64,000 nt of DNA from Jaltomata sinuosa (GCA_003996215.1 QJPP01000860.1:310001-374000); one strand, 5' to 3'; shown: positions 47,561 through 59,259, counted from the first letter of the stretch. Program-made: numbers and translations. Notes: generated by a model not told the origin, from the letters alone.

Positions 47561-48015
47561 TTCCTAGCTCGAAGACAAGAGATGATCCCTGATGGTGCGC
47601 GACTGACAAAACCCTGCTACACAATCTTGGATATGTCAGGAACGGCTATGGTAATTATCTTGGCATAACAATCTAAAACTACATGCAGAGGGAATAACCA
47701 GTCCATGCCCAGAATCACATCAAAGTTTAACATATCGAGAATCATCAAATCACCCTAAGTCTTCAAATCACTAACAGAAATCATAAAAGACCTTACAGTC
47801 CGATCCACTACTAAAGAATTTCCTACTGGGGTCGAAACACATATAGGCACATATAATGACTCATAAGACAACCCCAAATAAGGAAAATAGTAGGTAGAAA
47901 CATACAAGCAAGTGGATCCAGGATACAATAAAGCATAAGCTGGTTGACGGTATATAAAAATTGTACCTGTGATCACAAAATTTGAGGCCTCTACCTCCGG
48001 TCTCCCAAAGACCAC
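47561..48015 (-). pseudogene. pol: Element I aspartic protease, active Asp lost
   Basis: The open stretch 48015-47755 begins GRPEVEASNFVITGT, the same junction seen in C. The active site reads ALLYPGSTCLYV, so Asp is Tyr. STPVGNSLVVDR follows. The end block with GMDWL-type residues lies near 47710-47690 in another frame. Confidence 0.85.
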
Positions 48016-49552
48016 ATAAAACTGATAGCAACCACCACCTGACCGATTGTCATCCCTACCACCCGTCCTACCTCATGGGGAACCAACCTTAGCCTGACCG
48101 CCACCTCCTCTAGTTGGTGGCTGAACTGCACGAATGGGTGGATATGGCTAAACCGTACCACGCTGGGGGTAATCTCTAGCATAATAACCACTAACCCCAC
48201 ACTTGTAGCTGCTGAATCCCATTAGGGGCACTCTATGGCATAGTGACCGCTAACACTGCACTCATATCAAGTCCTTGATAGCCCACCCTGTCGCGTTGGA
48301 CCAGCTAAAAATATGTGGCTACCATGGACCCATGCCCTAGAAGCTGCACCCCTCAAAGACTGGCCATGGTGCACATGCTGGATACTCTGACCCTACTCAA
48401 GCTGAGAACAACCAGAAGACTAAAGCGAAGCCTGAATTGATCGACTATACTGACCCTGGTGCTGCTGCGACTGATAACCTTAGCCCCACTAGCCTAAACC
48501 CCTACTACCATAACGAAAACCACTGTAGCTACCCTGATGTCGAGGACTCTTATCTCTAGCCCTGGAGTCATGATGATGAAAATCCTCTACGGTATGGGCA
48601 TAGTATGCAATTGCCTGGAATAATCGACCACTAGATACCAATATCTCAACTAGCTCTCTAAACTCTATCCACAATCCCCAAACAAACCTACAGACTCTAT
48701 CGGGATGGGTAGGCATAATCATAGCCCCAAATAGAGCAAGCTAGGGGAAATGAGTCGCATACTCTGATACGGTCATAGGACCCTGCAGAAGTCTAGTGAA
48801 CTGCTCCCTACGACACTCTATGTCGCTCTGTGGAAAGAACTTGTGCATGAAGGCCTCATAAAACTCTTACCAAGACAACGGAGGATATGAAGATGTTCTG
48901 CAAGCAACCTGGGCCCTCCATCATAACTTAGTTAGGCCCTCTAACTGATAAGTAGTGTATCCAACTCTTTGAGTCTCCAATAAGCCCAAATGGTGTAGCA
49001 TCTCCTCACAAGAAGTAATGAACTCATGTGGATCCTGACCAGACGTACTAGAAAACCTCGGAGGTGCTAATTTCAGAAACTTACCCAATGCCTTCTGGTT
49101 CGTCTCTGTCATAGTTGGGCGAGGAGTAAAAGGTTGTGCAACCGATGGAATCGGAATAACCTCAGAACATAGAGATGCAGTAGCCAGCTATGCTCCTAAA
49201 CTCTGTGCACCCAGGGATGCCCCCTGAGTCAGATGTTTGTGCTACCTCAGAATGCCACTCTTTAATCATACCCAAAAGCTGTAGAAGTAAACCCCAAACA
49301 TCGAAAGACTGAGATGGGGCATAAGCTTATGTTGGAGCTGGTACTAGGGCTGGTGGTACGTCCCTGGTCCACATGCTGCTGCTCGGGAACAAACTCAGGC
49401 TCAACCTCGACCGTAGGAGCTCTAGCCGGTGCCGCTGCTTGGGCATGTCCTCAACCCCTACCTTTGTGACCTCCTCGGCCCCTAGCTTGTTGTGGGGGTG
49501 CTGGAGTCGAAGGATCACCACCTCCTTACATCGATGATCTCATACGAACCAT
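48016..49552 (-). pseudogene. gag: Element I gag
   Basis: The ATG at 49552 gives MVRMRSSM and then a stop, directly after CTCCTACAG. Core motifs: FLKLAPPRFSSTSGQDPHEFI at 49080-49020, a middle part at 48722-48489. Two knuckle-like units lie at about 48270-48160 (ECSVSGHYAIEC and KCGVSGYYARDY), apparently a local duplication. Compare the single CYECSVIAYYARDC in C. Confidence 0.84.
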
Positions 49553-49750
49553 CTGTAGGAGAATGAATTATAACAAGTGAGATTCAAAGAAACTTTCAAG
49601 GATACTGCGCACGAGATAGAAGCAAGAAAAGGTCCATCTTTCCTAAGAAGCCACTGCAGCCTTCTGAATATTGAGTATGGACATATCCACCCTGATCAAT
49701 AGTACTCTACTAGACATTGGCTCCTATACCGATGATATTGGTGAACCCAA

Positions 49751-49762
49751 GATCTGATACCA
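49751..49762 (-). other. Element I primer binding site
   Basis: Minus strand TGGTATCAGATC, matching iMet over ten bases, three bases from the LTR end at 49766. Confidence 0.85.
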
Positions 49763-50281
49763 AGATGTCACAACCCGATTTCTTGGTCATGATGGCACCG
49801 ACAACCCTCCAGAAAGCGAATTGATCCCCGTAGACTAGAATGATTAATAATGGGCTACTATCTAACAAGCGGACAGAACAAAACATAATAAGAAGAAGAA
49901 AGGGATATACGATCAAGAAAAGGGACAATAGGAATATATATATCGAAGCTAAAAGCATCCCAAAACTAGGTATCATAGTATAAGAGACGAAACTACATCA
50001 TCAGAGCACAAAAGGATCCAAAATTATATATACCAATATCTCTGAGTATTAAGACAGTACATAATACAAAAGATAGACTAAAAGTTAAGCTCTGATTTCC
50101 AAGAGCTCACCCTCAGTCTGTGACGGTCAAAAATCTCCCTCGCACGAGTATTCACGAGCTTATAGTGCCCACACTAGGATTTGCACAAAAAGATACAGAG
50201 TGTAGTATGAGCAGCAACTGCTAAGCAATGGGTACCCAGTAGGTATCACTAGACGACTGGGCACATATAAGATATAAGAGC

Positions 50282-50404
50282 AAAGGCCCTTAAAACGCGA
50301 CTTCATATGCTTGTAGGGGTCGAGTCATTTGCCTTCAATCCTGCCTTTTGAGGAAGAGGCCGCTAAGGAAGGCCTTCCAACAATAATGCCTCCATGGACG
50401 GGCG
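50282..50404. other. Unrelated filler segment in I 5' LTR
   Basis: Composition is GC-richer and free of LTR words; it includes GGAAGGCCTTCC near 50369. The 3' LTR (about 41534-41580) and C (about 16083-16130) both lack it. It looks like filler from repair of a break. Organellar origin is possible but unproven. Confidence 0.55.
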
Positions 50405-52404
50405 CAAATAAGCACACGGAATCTAGCACAGATGATTACAATAATAAAACAACAAACTTGGCTAGATACTAGAATATATATCAAACAGACACAGGTGGAA
50501 AGAAGGAATAACGCACCTGGGATACTCGCAATAACAATATGTATAGAAAATTTTAGAAATAGGCGTTATATAGGTAACCTCAAGTGAAAGAAGGGAAGGA
50601 GAGAAGCAATTAATCTAATCATGCTTGAACCCCAATTCTTCTACTAAAACATGCCAATAATCCAAGTAGAACATGAAGTGAACCCGAATACAACCATAAT
50701 CAGTGCTAGAGATGTGATAAGGTAATAATAAGTCTACATACAGTCCCAACGGCGTCCATACACCCCAGGAACACAAACAAGTGAAGACAAACCCACCGGC
50801 ATCCCATACCACCGGAGCATACACTCAACAAACAACAAACACGGGTGGAATCGCACACAAATGGATGATATGATGCAGTAGTGAAAACTAGGTGGAATAG
50901 TAACCCCGTATGTACCTCCTCTAGTTCCTATGGGCCTACTAGGTAGGATCCATAGAAGGACACGTCTTGTATACCTCAACTAAACCATATACCCCTCCTC
51001 AGGTAAACTCAGCACGTAGCCCATGGTCTGGATCAGCAAGGTCCATAGAGATCCTCGACCACATACTAACTCTTGTAACCTCCAAGTAACAATCCGAGGT
51101 GAATCCGGATCCAAAGTAGTAACCCAATCCCGAAATGCACGCCCGGAACCTATCCGAGTCTAAATCAATGAAATAAGTCTCAAAAGCACCTATAGGGGTG
51201 TGTGGACATAACCGGGTCTAAAATAGTAGTAAAACAAGTCTGATGCTCAGCCTAACCGAGTCTAGTACCACCTCTAATCAACAATAAAACAAGTGTAGCA
51301 CTCCGACCCTGACATAGTAGTCTGAAAATAGTAGTAAAATCAACCTATTAACTTTCTTAACCCAAGAAGATCCATTAAAAATCATTTTCAAACCCTTTAT
51401 AACTGCATTTACCAAAAATGGGCACTCGAGGCCCTGCAAGGTTTAAAAAGAACAATCAATAGTAGGCTTGAAGCCCAAACCATAGTAAAAAATGCGAAAA
51501 CCTTTTATATGCATAAAAATGACATGCTCAATCACACACAGCAACCCAATGGCTCACAATTAACATATCGGCCCTACAGAGCCTCCAATCGCTCTACATC
51601 ATAGATAAGTAGCCTATGATTGTGAAATCAATGCGCGAGACTCACGGGAATTCCCAAATAACCCACCATCTATGGTCCAGAGTCAATATAAGGTCACGCA
51701 GGACTACAAGGGTGATAATACCATCTACAACAAACACTACAATCATCAAAGAAAGAAAATCGAGTCAGATTAGAAGAAGAAAACAGTGTATGTGGTACAA
51801 AGCTAATAAACCCAACCCAAGGATGCAAATTAGTACAATTATATCCTATATATGCGATGTCTAGAGGAGTTAAATCGTAACCTACCTATGGTCCAACGAT
51901 AAACTACTGGAACGATGATGTCCAAGCTCGAACCGCTCCGAGAAGCTCGGAACAAAAATCAAACTATCAAGAACATAAACTACAGATTAAAATGAGACTA
52001 ATGATACCCATATTTCTATACCTATTGCCTGGTTGATATTAGGGTCACTGGTGGGCCTGTGGGCCACTCAACCCGAGGCCAAAAATGAATGAGAGCAAAA
52101 TGATCACAATGATCCAAGAAGTGCAGGCCCAAAAAAAATAATGAAAAAAACATGATTTTGGGGATAAAATAGCCCACCCAAGCTAAGAAAACAAAGAGAG
52201 AAATTGAAGGGATTAAATAGAAAATTAGCAAAGCAACAAACCAAAATAATGACGGGAAAAAGATCTCGAAGCAATGGTGAATCTACTCCAAGAGAATGGT
52301 GGCCAGAAGTGGAGCAATTTGAGTTTTGGGAGTTGTTCTAGATGGTGAAAATGGAGTTGCATTTCAAAATGAGAAGAAAGAATGAAAAAGCCAACTTATA
52401 GCTA

Positions 52405-52670
52405 CCAGCGAGGCCTGTGCGTACACGTCTATGGCGTTTCCTACTCGGCCATGCTTATGCAGGCGGGTAGCTGCACACGCGAAGGCTAGGCGCAGGCTAG
52501 GCCATACGCTTGCCTAGCACACACATGGCGAGGCCACCGAGCACGCGAGCTTGCGGACACAGCCAGGGAATTCCCTAGGCGATGGCTGAGAAAATTGTGA
52601 GGTAGGCATTGCCGTATGCGTAGGAGTCCATACCCACGAGTAGGCGTAGGCCATGCTCGTGCCATGACAG
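52405..52670 (-). repeat. GC-rich dyad-word array in I 5' LTR
   Basis: Equivalent of 43598-43850, but many words differ, so the block changes faster than the flanking LTR. Confidence 0.65.
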
Positions 52671-53331
52671 CAACCAGCTGCCAACAGCCAAGCCAAAATA
52701 AGATTATTCTCTAATGGACCCTGGGGAACACATTTGGGGTCCCACGAACACAAATGAGCAGAGCTATTCGACTAAAAATGGCATTCCGGACTAAAAGGAA
52801 TCGACAAAAATTCCAACGAGGTTGATTTAATGAAAAGTGGGCCCCACGCCCAAAAACCAAATTTTCTAAAATGGAAACCTATGGAACCCGAACAAAAGGT
52901 CTCCTTAGCCCAAAGTCAACATTCTAGAGCTAACAGCATGGTCAAAATTTCCATCCGAGGCCATTTTCTCCGAATATTGACCAAAGTCAAACTTTCAAGT
53001 TCAATTGGCTAGAAAACACAAAAACTCACACCAAACCAAACCGAGAGCTCCCAGACCCCGACCAAGGGCCCATCTAGACCAAAATCGATGCTTCAAAGAT
53101 TATGAAACTATTAGAATTTGATTCCGAGTGCGTTTACCAAGAATGTTGACCAAAGTCGACGAATTCCTAAGTTAAACCTCTAAAATAGAAAAATAGGCAT
53201 AATGACCAAACGAACGGCCAGGGCATAAAACCAGCAGTCCCAGCAAGCCATAAATGTGTAGGCGCTTGTACAGGAAATCTCTAACAGTATACAGAAGCGT
53301 AAACGTGAAAATGACCGGAAGGGTCATTATA

Positions 53332-53336
53332 TTGTG
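53332..53336 (+). repeat. Target-site duplication of I, right copy (TTGTG)
   Basis: Pairs with TAGTG at 41013-41017, one mismatch. Confidence 0.7.
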
Positions 53337-54250
53337 CCTCCAAATCATAAAACAACACCACCTCTATCAATTCAAACTCATGCACAATATAGTCATTTTC
53401 ATGCACCTTCAACTGCCTCGAAGCATATGCAATGACTTTATTATACTATATTTAAATAGAACCCTAACCATAATGTGAAACATCATAATAGAAAACAAGG
53501 TCCTTATCCTTCACAAGCAATGCAAGGATAGGAGTTGTAGTCAACAAAGTCTTAAGCTTTTGAAAGTTTTCCTCACACTCATCAGACCACTAAAATGGCA
53601 CATCCTTCTGAGTCAAACGAGTCATCTAGGAAGCAATAGAAGTGAAATCCTTCACAAATTCACGAGATTAGCTAGCCAACACCACAAGACTATGGATCTC
53701 TTTCTCTGAAGTGGGCCTAGCCCAACTATGAACTACCTCCACCTTGTATGGATCAACCATAATCCCTTCATTCGAAACCATGTGCTCTAAGAAGGACACA
53801 GATGTCAACCAAAACTCATATTTAGACAACTTATCATATAAGTTCGCTTCTCTCAGCACCCCAAAATAGTTCTACATTATTTCTCATACTCCTCTTTACT
53901 TCTTGAATACACCAGTATATCATCCATGAAATATTCACAAAGAATCCAGATATTACTTAAATTTATCATACATCAAACTTATGAACCAGCAAGAATATGT
54001 AATGCAAATATAACCGTAATGCTAGAAAGTGCACAAAACACTGCAGCAATGAAGTTTCCATTATAACAAGCTTGGTACAGTGAACCACTAGCCGCTACAA
54101 CGAAGGACACATGCCAGACCTTAAAATAAAAAGGGGAGGTCCATCTTTTCCTATATTCCATAATGCTCAACTCTCTTGCAACTTTTATTTCAACTTCCTT
54201 AACTCAGCCAGTACTATCCAATATGGCACAAAAGGAAGAAGATGAGTCCC
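53332..54250 (-). pseudogene. pol: Element G reverse transcriptase and RNase H N-terminal part, damaged
   Basis: RT start (AELRKLK) near 54200, KDGPP near 54148, then a stretch of about 150 bp (about 54130-53985) that does not match RT. Recognisable RT resumes with MDDILVYSRSKEE near 53925, then KLSKYEFWLTSVSFLEH (53820) and the WARPTSEKEIHSLV block. RNase H runs to 53332 in broken frame (VHENDYIVHEFELIEVV). The normal palm region with the first catalytic Asp is missing. Confidence 0.78.
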
Positions 54251-55800
54251 TGGTCTAAATCAATGTATAAATCAGTATTGTGGTCTTGTGGCATGCCATA
54301 CGATCTGTGCAAAACACCTCCATGAATTCAGATATTACAGGAACTGAATCCATGGGTGAAACCTTTGCTCTAGTATCAAGAAGGTGCATCAAAAATGTCA
54401 AATACCCTCTCTCTATCAATTTCTTGTCATGAATAAAAGTTTTTATTTTCTTAGGAATAGGACTACAATCTCCCTTCAACTCAAACCTAGACATAATGGG
54501 CATGGCTACTATAACTATCTTAGCATGATAGTCTACTATCGAATGATAAAGAGACAACTAACTCATCCCCAAAATGAAATCAAAGTCAACCATATCAAGT
54601 ATCACTATGTCTACCTAGGTTTTATACCCCATGAACATTAGACGACACGAACGGTAGACTCTATTTATAGTTACTAAATCAGCAACAAGAGTGGTAACTC
54701 AAATAGGAAGATCAAGTAAATAACACACCATATTCACACCTACAACAAAGTATGTAGGCACATAAGAAATGTAGAATCTAGGATCAAATAACATTGAAAC
54801 AAATAGAGAGATTACTGTAAACCAACTTGTGACTACTACAGTGGGGGATGCTGCCTCTAGTTAAGGGATATGACAACCTTGATACTACCTAAGTAGCCTG
54901 ATATAAGGACAATCCCTCCTGAAATGCCCAATCTCTTTACATACAAAATAACACTTATGAGCCTGAATCTGATGAGAGGTGTATGAATAGACAGAATGCC
55001 CCTCAAGGCCTGAGGGCCCAACCAACAACTCATGAGAATCATGATCCATACAATAAGTATTATTGCTACTGCTAAGTCTTTGGGGCATCATTCTATGCGC
55101 CCATCATGCCTCAAAACAAACTCCTTAAAAAATTCCTGAGTAAACTGATCCTATGAGAGAGGAGGTAACCCAACTGGCCTACCCACAACAATGTTCCACC
55201 ACCACTCTTTGGCTGGACAAATAACTAAAAAGCAGTGAAATCCACTGCATTAGAGCCTACCAATCCCAACGCATGCAGCCTATAATGGCAACTAACAAAA
55301 AACCTATAAGCATCAACACTAGGATCTCTATTAAACTGTGGGGGATCTATCCTCATGAACTCCTCAAACCTTTTCAGCCCCTCCACTGACATATCAAGCA
55401 AGCTCATTGAGTATGGAGAAATACCTAGTAATAACACAAAAACATTGTGAGAATCTATAGTAGTGACCAACTGTGTATTAGCAGTTTGAAGCCTTGAAGT
55501 AGTGTGATTACTAGGAGTATGAGCTATCCCAATGAGAAAACCCAGTATTTGAACAAAGATATCCTGAATCATAGGGATAGCAATGAACCTAGGTGGTGCC
55601 TGTGTTGAACTAAACTGAGGTGTCCCAATCAATCTATCATCAAAAGTAACCCATAACCACAAATATGCGACCCTAGCATAGCTCCTAACTGACTCTGATT
55701 AACGTGCTCAACCTCTGCCTCATCCTCGACCATAAACTATAGCCGCAATAGCTGGCTCGGGTGCCTCTCCTTTGTATTTTCTTGAATATATCCTCACTAT
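54251..55800 (-). pseudogene. gag: Element G gag and protease
   Basis: The would-be start codon at 55800 is ATA (GTGAGG follows) after TTTCACTAG. Gag core in 55662-55225: RFEEFMRIDPPQFNRDPSVDAYRFF. Knuckle near 54970-54910: CYFVCKEIGHFRRDC. In protease the active-site block is decayed (DPRFYISYVPTYFV near 54790), and VDFDFILGMSWL-like residues lie near 54580. Stops throughout. Confidence 0.82.
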
Positions 55801-57784
55801 CTAGTGAAAGAAAATAATAAATTGGTCAGATAACAATTTGGATCGCCAGATACCAGTTGGAACAAGGTAACAACATAAAATAATGAAAGAATCAAGATTC
55901 CTAGTGTCTTGTAGACTCTCGAATAGTTGTACATACATCTATATATCTTTTTGAAAGAATGTATGAGACATGTCCTTGTACAACGAGATCGACGAACTTA
56001 AAGTTCTGATATCAACTTTGTCACCATCCAAATGGTCATGACTGACAGCCACACTAACCCACCGGTGGCAAACTATTCCTAACCATTTAAACCAAACATT
56101 AACTAATTCATTTAACAATAATACAGGCATTCAAGATATAAATCTGAGTTTTTAAATATCAACTAAATCAATAGTGAACAAAGGTAACTAATAATACAGG
56201 CATTCAAGATATAAATCTAATAAATAAATAATGACTGAAGAAATAGAAATCTATCACTAAGAAGACCCATGGCAACCTGAAAAGGATCATCTCACCGTTA
56301 GATCAATCAACTGGCCATACTAGATACGAGGTCGAGATGAAGGCTCTAGAACATAGTCTACTCTCAAAGAAAGTGCAAGAGTAGCATCAGTAAAAATACT
56401 ATGTACTAGTAGATATCATATGCCGATCACATTAGTAAAAAGTATATATCAGGAATTAAATAAAATAAGTAGACTAGTACAATAACACATAACCAAGAAC
56501 TCGTATAGTCAAGAAGTCACAATAGCCAAGTAAATAATCTGAATCCAGACATACCAATATCAAACAACACTGGATGTATAAGTCACCAAAAAATCATACA
56601 TAATAGTCATCAAAAACACTTCAAATATAATGCAATCATATCCTAATCATGGAATTTTATCCATACTATTTTTCACCTTTATAGCCTCTATATCTCGTCA
56701 GTCTCACTCATCGATATGCACTTGCTAGAGGGTCTTTAATCTTTACCAATTAGTCATTCATCTGAACATATATTTGTACAAATATGGTAAAGGGTCTTAA
56801 TTTGCCCAACTAGTCATGAACTGCAGGAGATAGCCTAGTGTCCATATACCACTCAAACGACTGCTTATCCTTAAGCTTCTATCAAACGCAAGCCACTCAC
56901 ATAAATGCTCGTGCATAAGCTCCCATTAAACTTGAGCCACTAATCTCAGAATAATGGTATGTATCTTCTTTATTCCTCTAAACATTTCTTAGTATATTCT
57001 TTGTTCACTTATATTACAAGATAATAAAGGCAGGTACATTATGAATATCACAAGTGCACATAACAATCATAAGTCATTTAAAGATAAACTTCAATAATTA
57101 AACAACTTATTCATGCAAGCAGTATCAAACCAATAAATATCAATCACAGATTGTGACCAAAGACCAATCAAACAAGCTTTATCAATTTATAACACATACA
57201 ATAGACCAAGTTATGGATAACTCCACATAAATTATAACCTACCTCAATCAAAGAACGTGAATCAAGCAAGCTAATTTGCAAGAGCTTATTCCTCGCTCAA
57301 TGCCTCAGAACGTTCAAAGTCTGTAACAAGAAATTATAAGAGTAATCAATTATCTACTCTTCAAATATAAGCTTTGGGAATTCAAACCGATTAATTCTAC
57401 CCTTATACAAGGTCTATAACATTACCCTATTCTCAATTAACCATCAACTAGTTTCACAAAGTTCACATTATCTCAATTCATAGAGTTTCTACTCCAATTC
57501 CCCCCCCCCCCCCCTTGAAGTATTATTTATGCTAAAAGTCCCATTTTTATTGGACTTTAGATCTTCAATTACTGCAATTAACATTCAAGAACATCAATTT
57601 CATTCTAGTAAGTGTTAATCTACAACTTAGAAGAATTTTAGATAATAATTACATCTACCCGTAGGCTTTCCTATAGTTTTCATAAACCTAGGGTTCTAAC
57701 CCACTATTTCACCATTATAATCTCCCTAACGATTCTATGATGCTATAGGAATACTAGACAAAGGGATTGATGGAATAAACTTAC
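55801..57784 (-). other. Candidate leader intron of G
   Basis: Donor TTGAG|GTAAGTTT (GT at 57784-57783), a strong plant-type 5' site, within the 5' LTR. Acceptor TTTTCTTTCACTAG at 55801 touches the gag start position. The 3' LTR equivalent is AGAG|GTAATTT near 38657. Confidence 0.45.
56003..56014 (-). other. Element G primer binding site, decayed
   Basis: Minus strand TGATATCAGAAC, two changes from the iMet match, four bases from the LTR end at 56019. Confidence 0.8.
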
Positions 57785-58394
57785 CTCAATGAGAAAATCA
57801 CTCTAGCCTTGGAAAAATTGTCTTTCTGGAGCTTTGGAACAAAGTCTTAGAGTTTATGTGATGAAACTCAGAATAAGTGAAAACTGAAATTTTGCCTTGC
57901 GTCATTGACTGTAGTAGATAGTTTCTCACTGCAGTGGATCTGCTATGGCGTATGAGGGCTCACTATGGCAAGCCATGATGAATCATTAGATCTCTCTCGG
58001 GTGGCCTTCCGACCACTACGATGATTTAGTTGCAGTGTGAATTCCACTATTCCAGTGGTCCTTAACCAGTATTTAGGAAAACTAAAAATAATCCTATTTT
58101 ACAATACAACTGCAATACTTAAGAAATCACGAAACAAACCAAATGCAGCAATCACTCTAAATACATGCAACAAACTCGCTCGCAGACTCAAAATTACCTA
58201 TGAAGGTCTGGATCACTAAGTCACCCCCTAACGGAAAACAACACACAATAAAAACATGATTCGTCATAATTAATCAAGAGTTTTCAGTTTTAAACTACCC
58301 CACCTTTGAGATTTTATTAGCTTAACTCACTAGGAGAACTCTAAGAGGGTACCATGGCCCTAACCACCCCATAACAACTGGAAGCGTCGTTAAA
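56019..58394 (-). repeat. Element G 5' LTR (2376 bp)
   Basis: TGTCACC on the left; right end altered (GTCGTTAAA where the 3' copy has GCTATTACA). Contains a 29-bp displaced duplication (56117-56145 and 56190-56218), a C homopolymer (57500-57514) and the word array 57900-58060. Confidence 0.85.
57900..58060 (-). repeat. Dyad-word array in G 5' LTR
   Basis: Words CACTGCAGTGG, CTATGGCAAG, CCACTATTCCAGTGG and TTGCAGTGTG. The block lies about 115-275 bp upstream of the donor-like site at 57784. Confidence 0.65.
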
Positions 58395-59259
58395 TAAAAA
58401 GTTTATTTGTTTTTAAGACTAATCAAATATTACTAATAATGATTTGTAAAAAGATAATCAAACCCACTAGTATCATTGTGTAATCGTACCTCCTTCGAAC
58501 CACAACCATAATACCATGATTAACTCGACAATCACCATGATTTGATATCCCCAACAACATATACAACCACCTCCTGCTCTCCAAATTAACATGAAATTGA
58601 CATTACCGAGTAAGAGCTCTTGACAAAAGTAATACCAATTTAGAGATTTACAAATGACTCTTCAATAGCATGCTAGACCCAAAAATTATGAATCTTACTG
58701 AATCATGCACAAAAAGAAAAAAAATAACCTTAACATACTTTTTATTCGAGCTCGAATAATTTGATGTAGATAGTCAATTTTCTTTGGTGCTCAAATAAAT
58801 TGGCAAAAATTATTTTTCCACGAAGTTTCTCTACTACATACTAATTGAAAATATGCAATAGCTTCATACAACATGCTATCCAAAGGAAAATAGATGAAAA
58901 TGGGCTAATAATTTTTCTCTCCAATAGATGCTTTGCCAGATGATCAGATTAAAACTTTGGTATGAAAATTGATACCTACTTATGACTGCTAATCTACAAA
59001 TATGTGGAATTTGTCTTACAAATGAAAAAAAAAAGGCACTTGGGAACAAGTTGGTCTACACACTCAATAGATGAATAATCAACATATTGAAGAACTTTGA
59101 TAGAATAAAATAGCAAGGGGAAAAGTGAATTGATACAATTATTGAATGATAAAACTTCTATCCAGTAACTTACTAAACAATGTTTCCCTTAATTGGAAAG
59201 GAAAATGAATGAATAAAATACTAATGTAAGTCCGTTATGATGTTCCATGTGGGATGGAT
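58395..59259. other. Unassigned AT-rich stretch
   Basis: No open reading frame of note, no LTR ends, and no sequence I can match to the neighbouring elements. It could be older repeat, continuation of E, or single-copy DNA. Confidence 0.5.

Larger units (their letters stand above)
49553..51885 (-). other. Candidate leader intron of I
   Basis: Donor ATAG|GTAGGT (GT at 51885-51884) in the 5' LTR; acceptor TTCTCCTACAG at 49553 touching the gag ATG. In the 3' LTR the donor equivalent is weaker (TGTAG|GTTACC near 43064). Confidence 0.38.
41018..53331 (-). mobile_element. Element I: chromovirus, complete structure (12.3 kb), same family as C
   Basis: LTRs 53331-49766 (5') and 44533-41018 (3'), about 3.5 kb each, flank primer site, gag, protease, RT, RNase H, integrase and a chromodomain tail, all minus strand and in canonical order. 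The target duplication has one mismatch. It inserted into the RNase H of G. All enzyme domains are broken. Confidence 0.93.
49766..53331 (-). repeat. Element I 5' LTR (3566 bp) with a foreign insert
   Basis: Minus-strand start TATAATGACCC at 53331 (expected TGTAATGACCC). Aligns with the 3' LTR and C. At about 50282-50404 a stretch of about 120 bp replaces about 44 bp seen in the other two copies. Confidence 0.9.
36873..58394 (-). mobile_element. Element G: chromovirus split by I
   Basis: Minus strand: 5' LTR 58394-56019, primer site, gag, protease, damaged RT and part of RNase H to 53332; then I (53331-41018); then RNase H, integrase and chromodomain tail to 39232; then 3' LTR 39231-36873. 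The two LTRs align clearly. No target duplication is recognised (ATGTT left, TAAAA right). The LTRs differ more from each other than those of F do, so G appears older. Confidence 0.87.

Noticed and set aside
53979..54170. Hydrophobic open stretch that could suggest a small membrane protein
   Set aside because: It sits within the damaged RT of G on the same strand, partly read from RT sequence in another frame; kept only as a filler finding.
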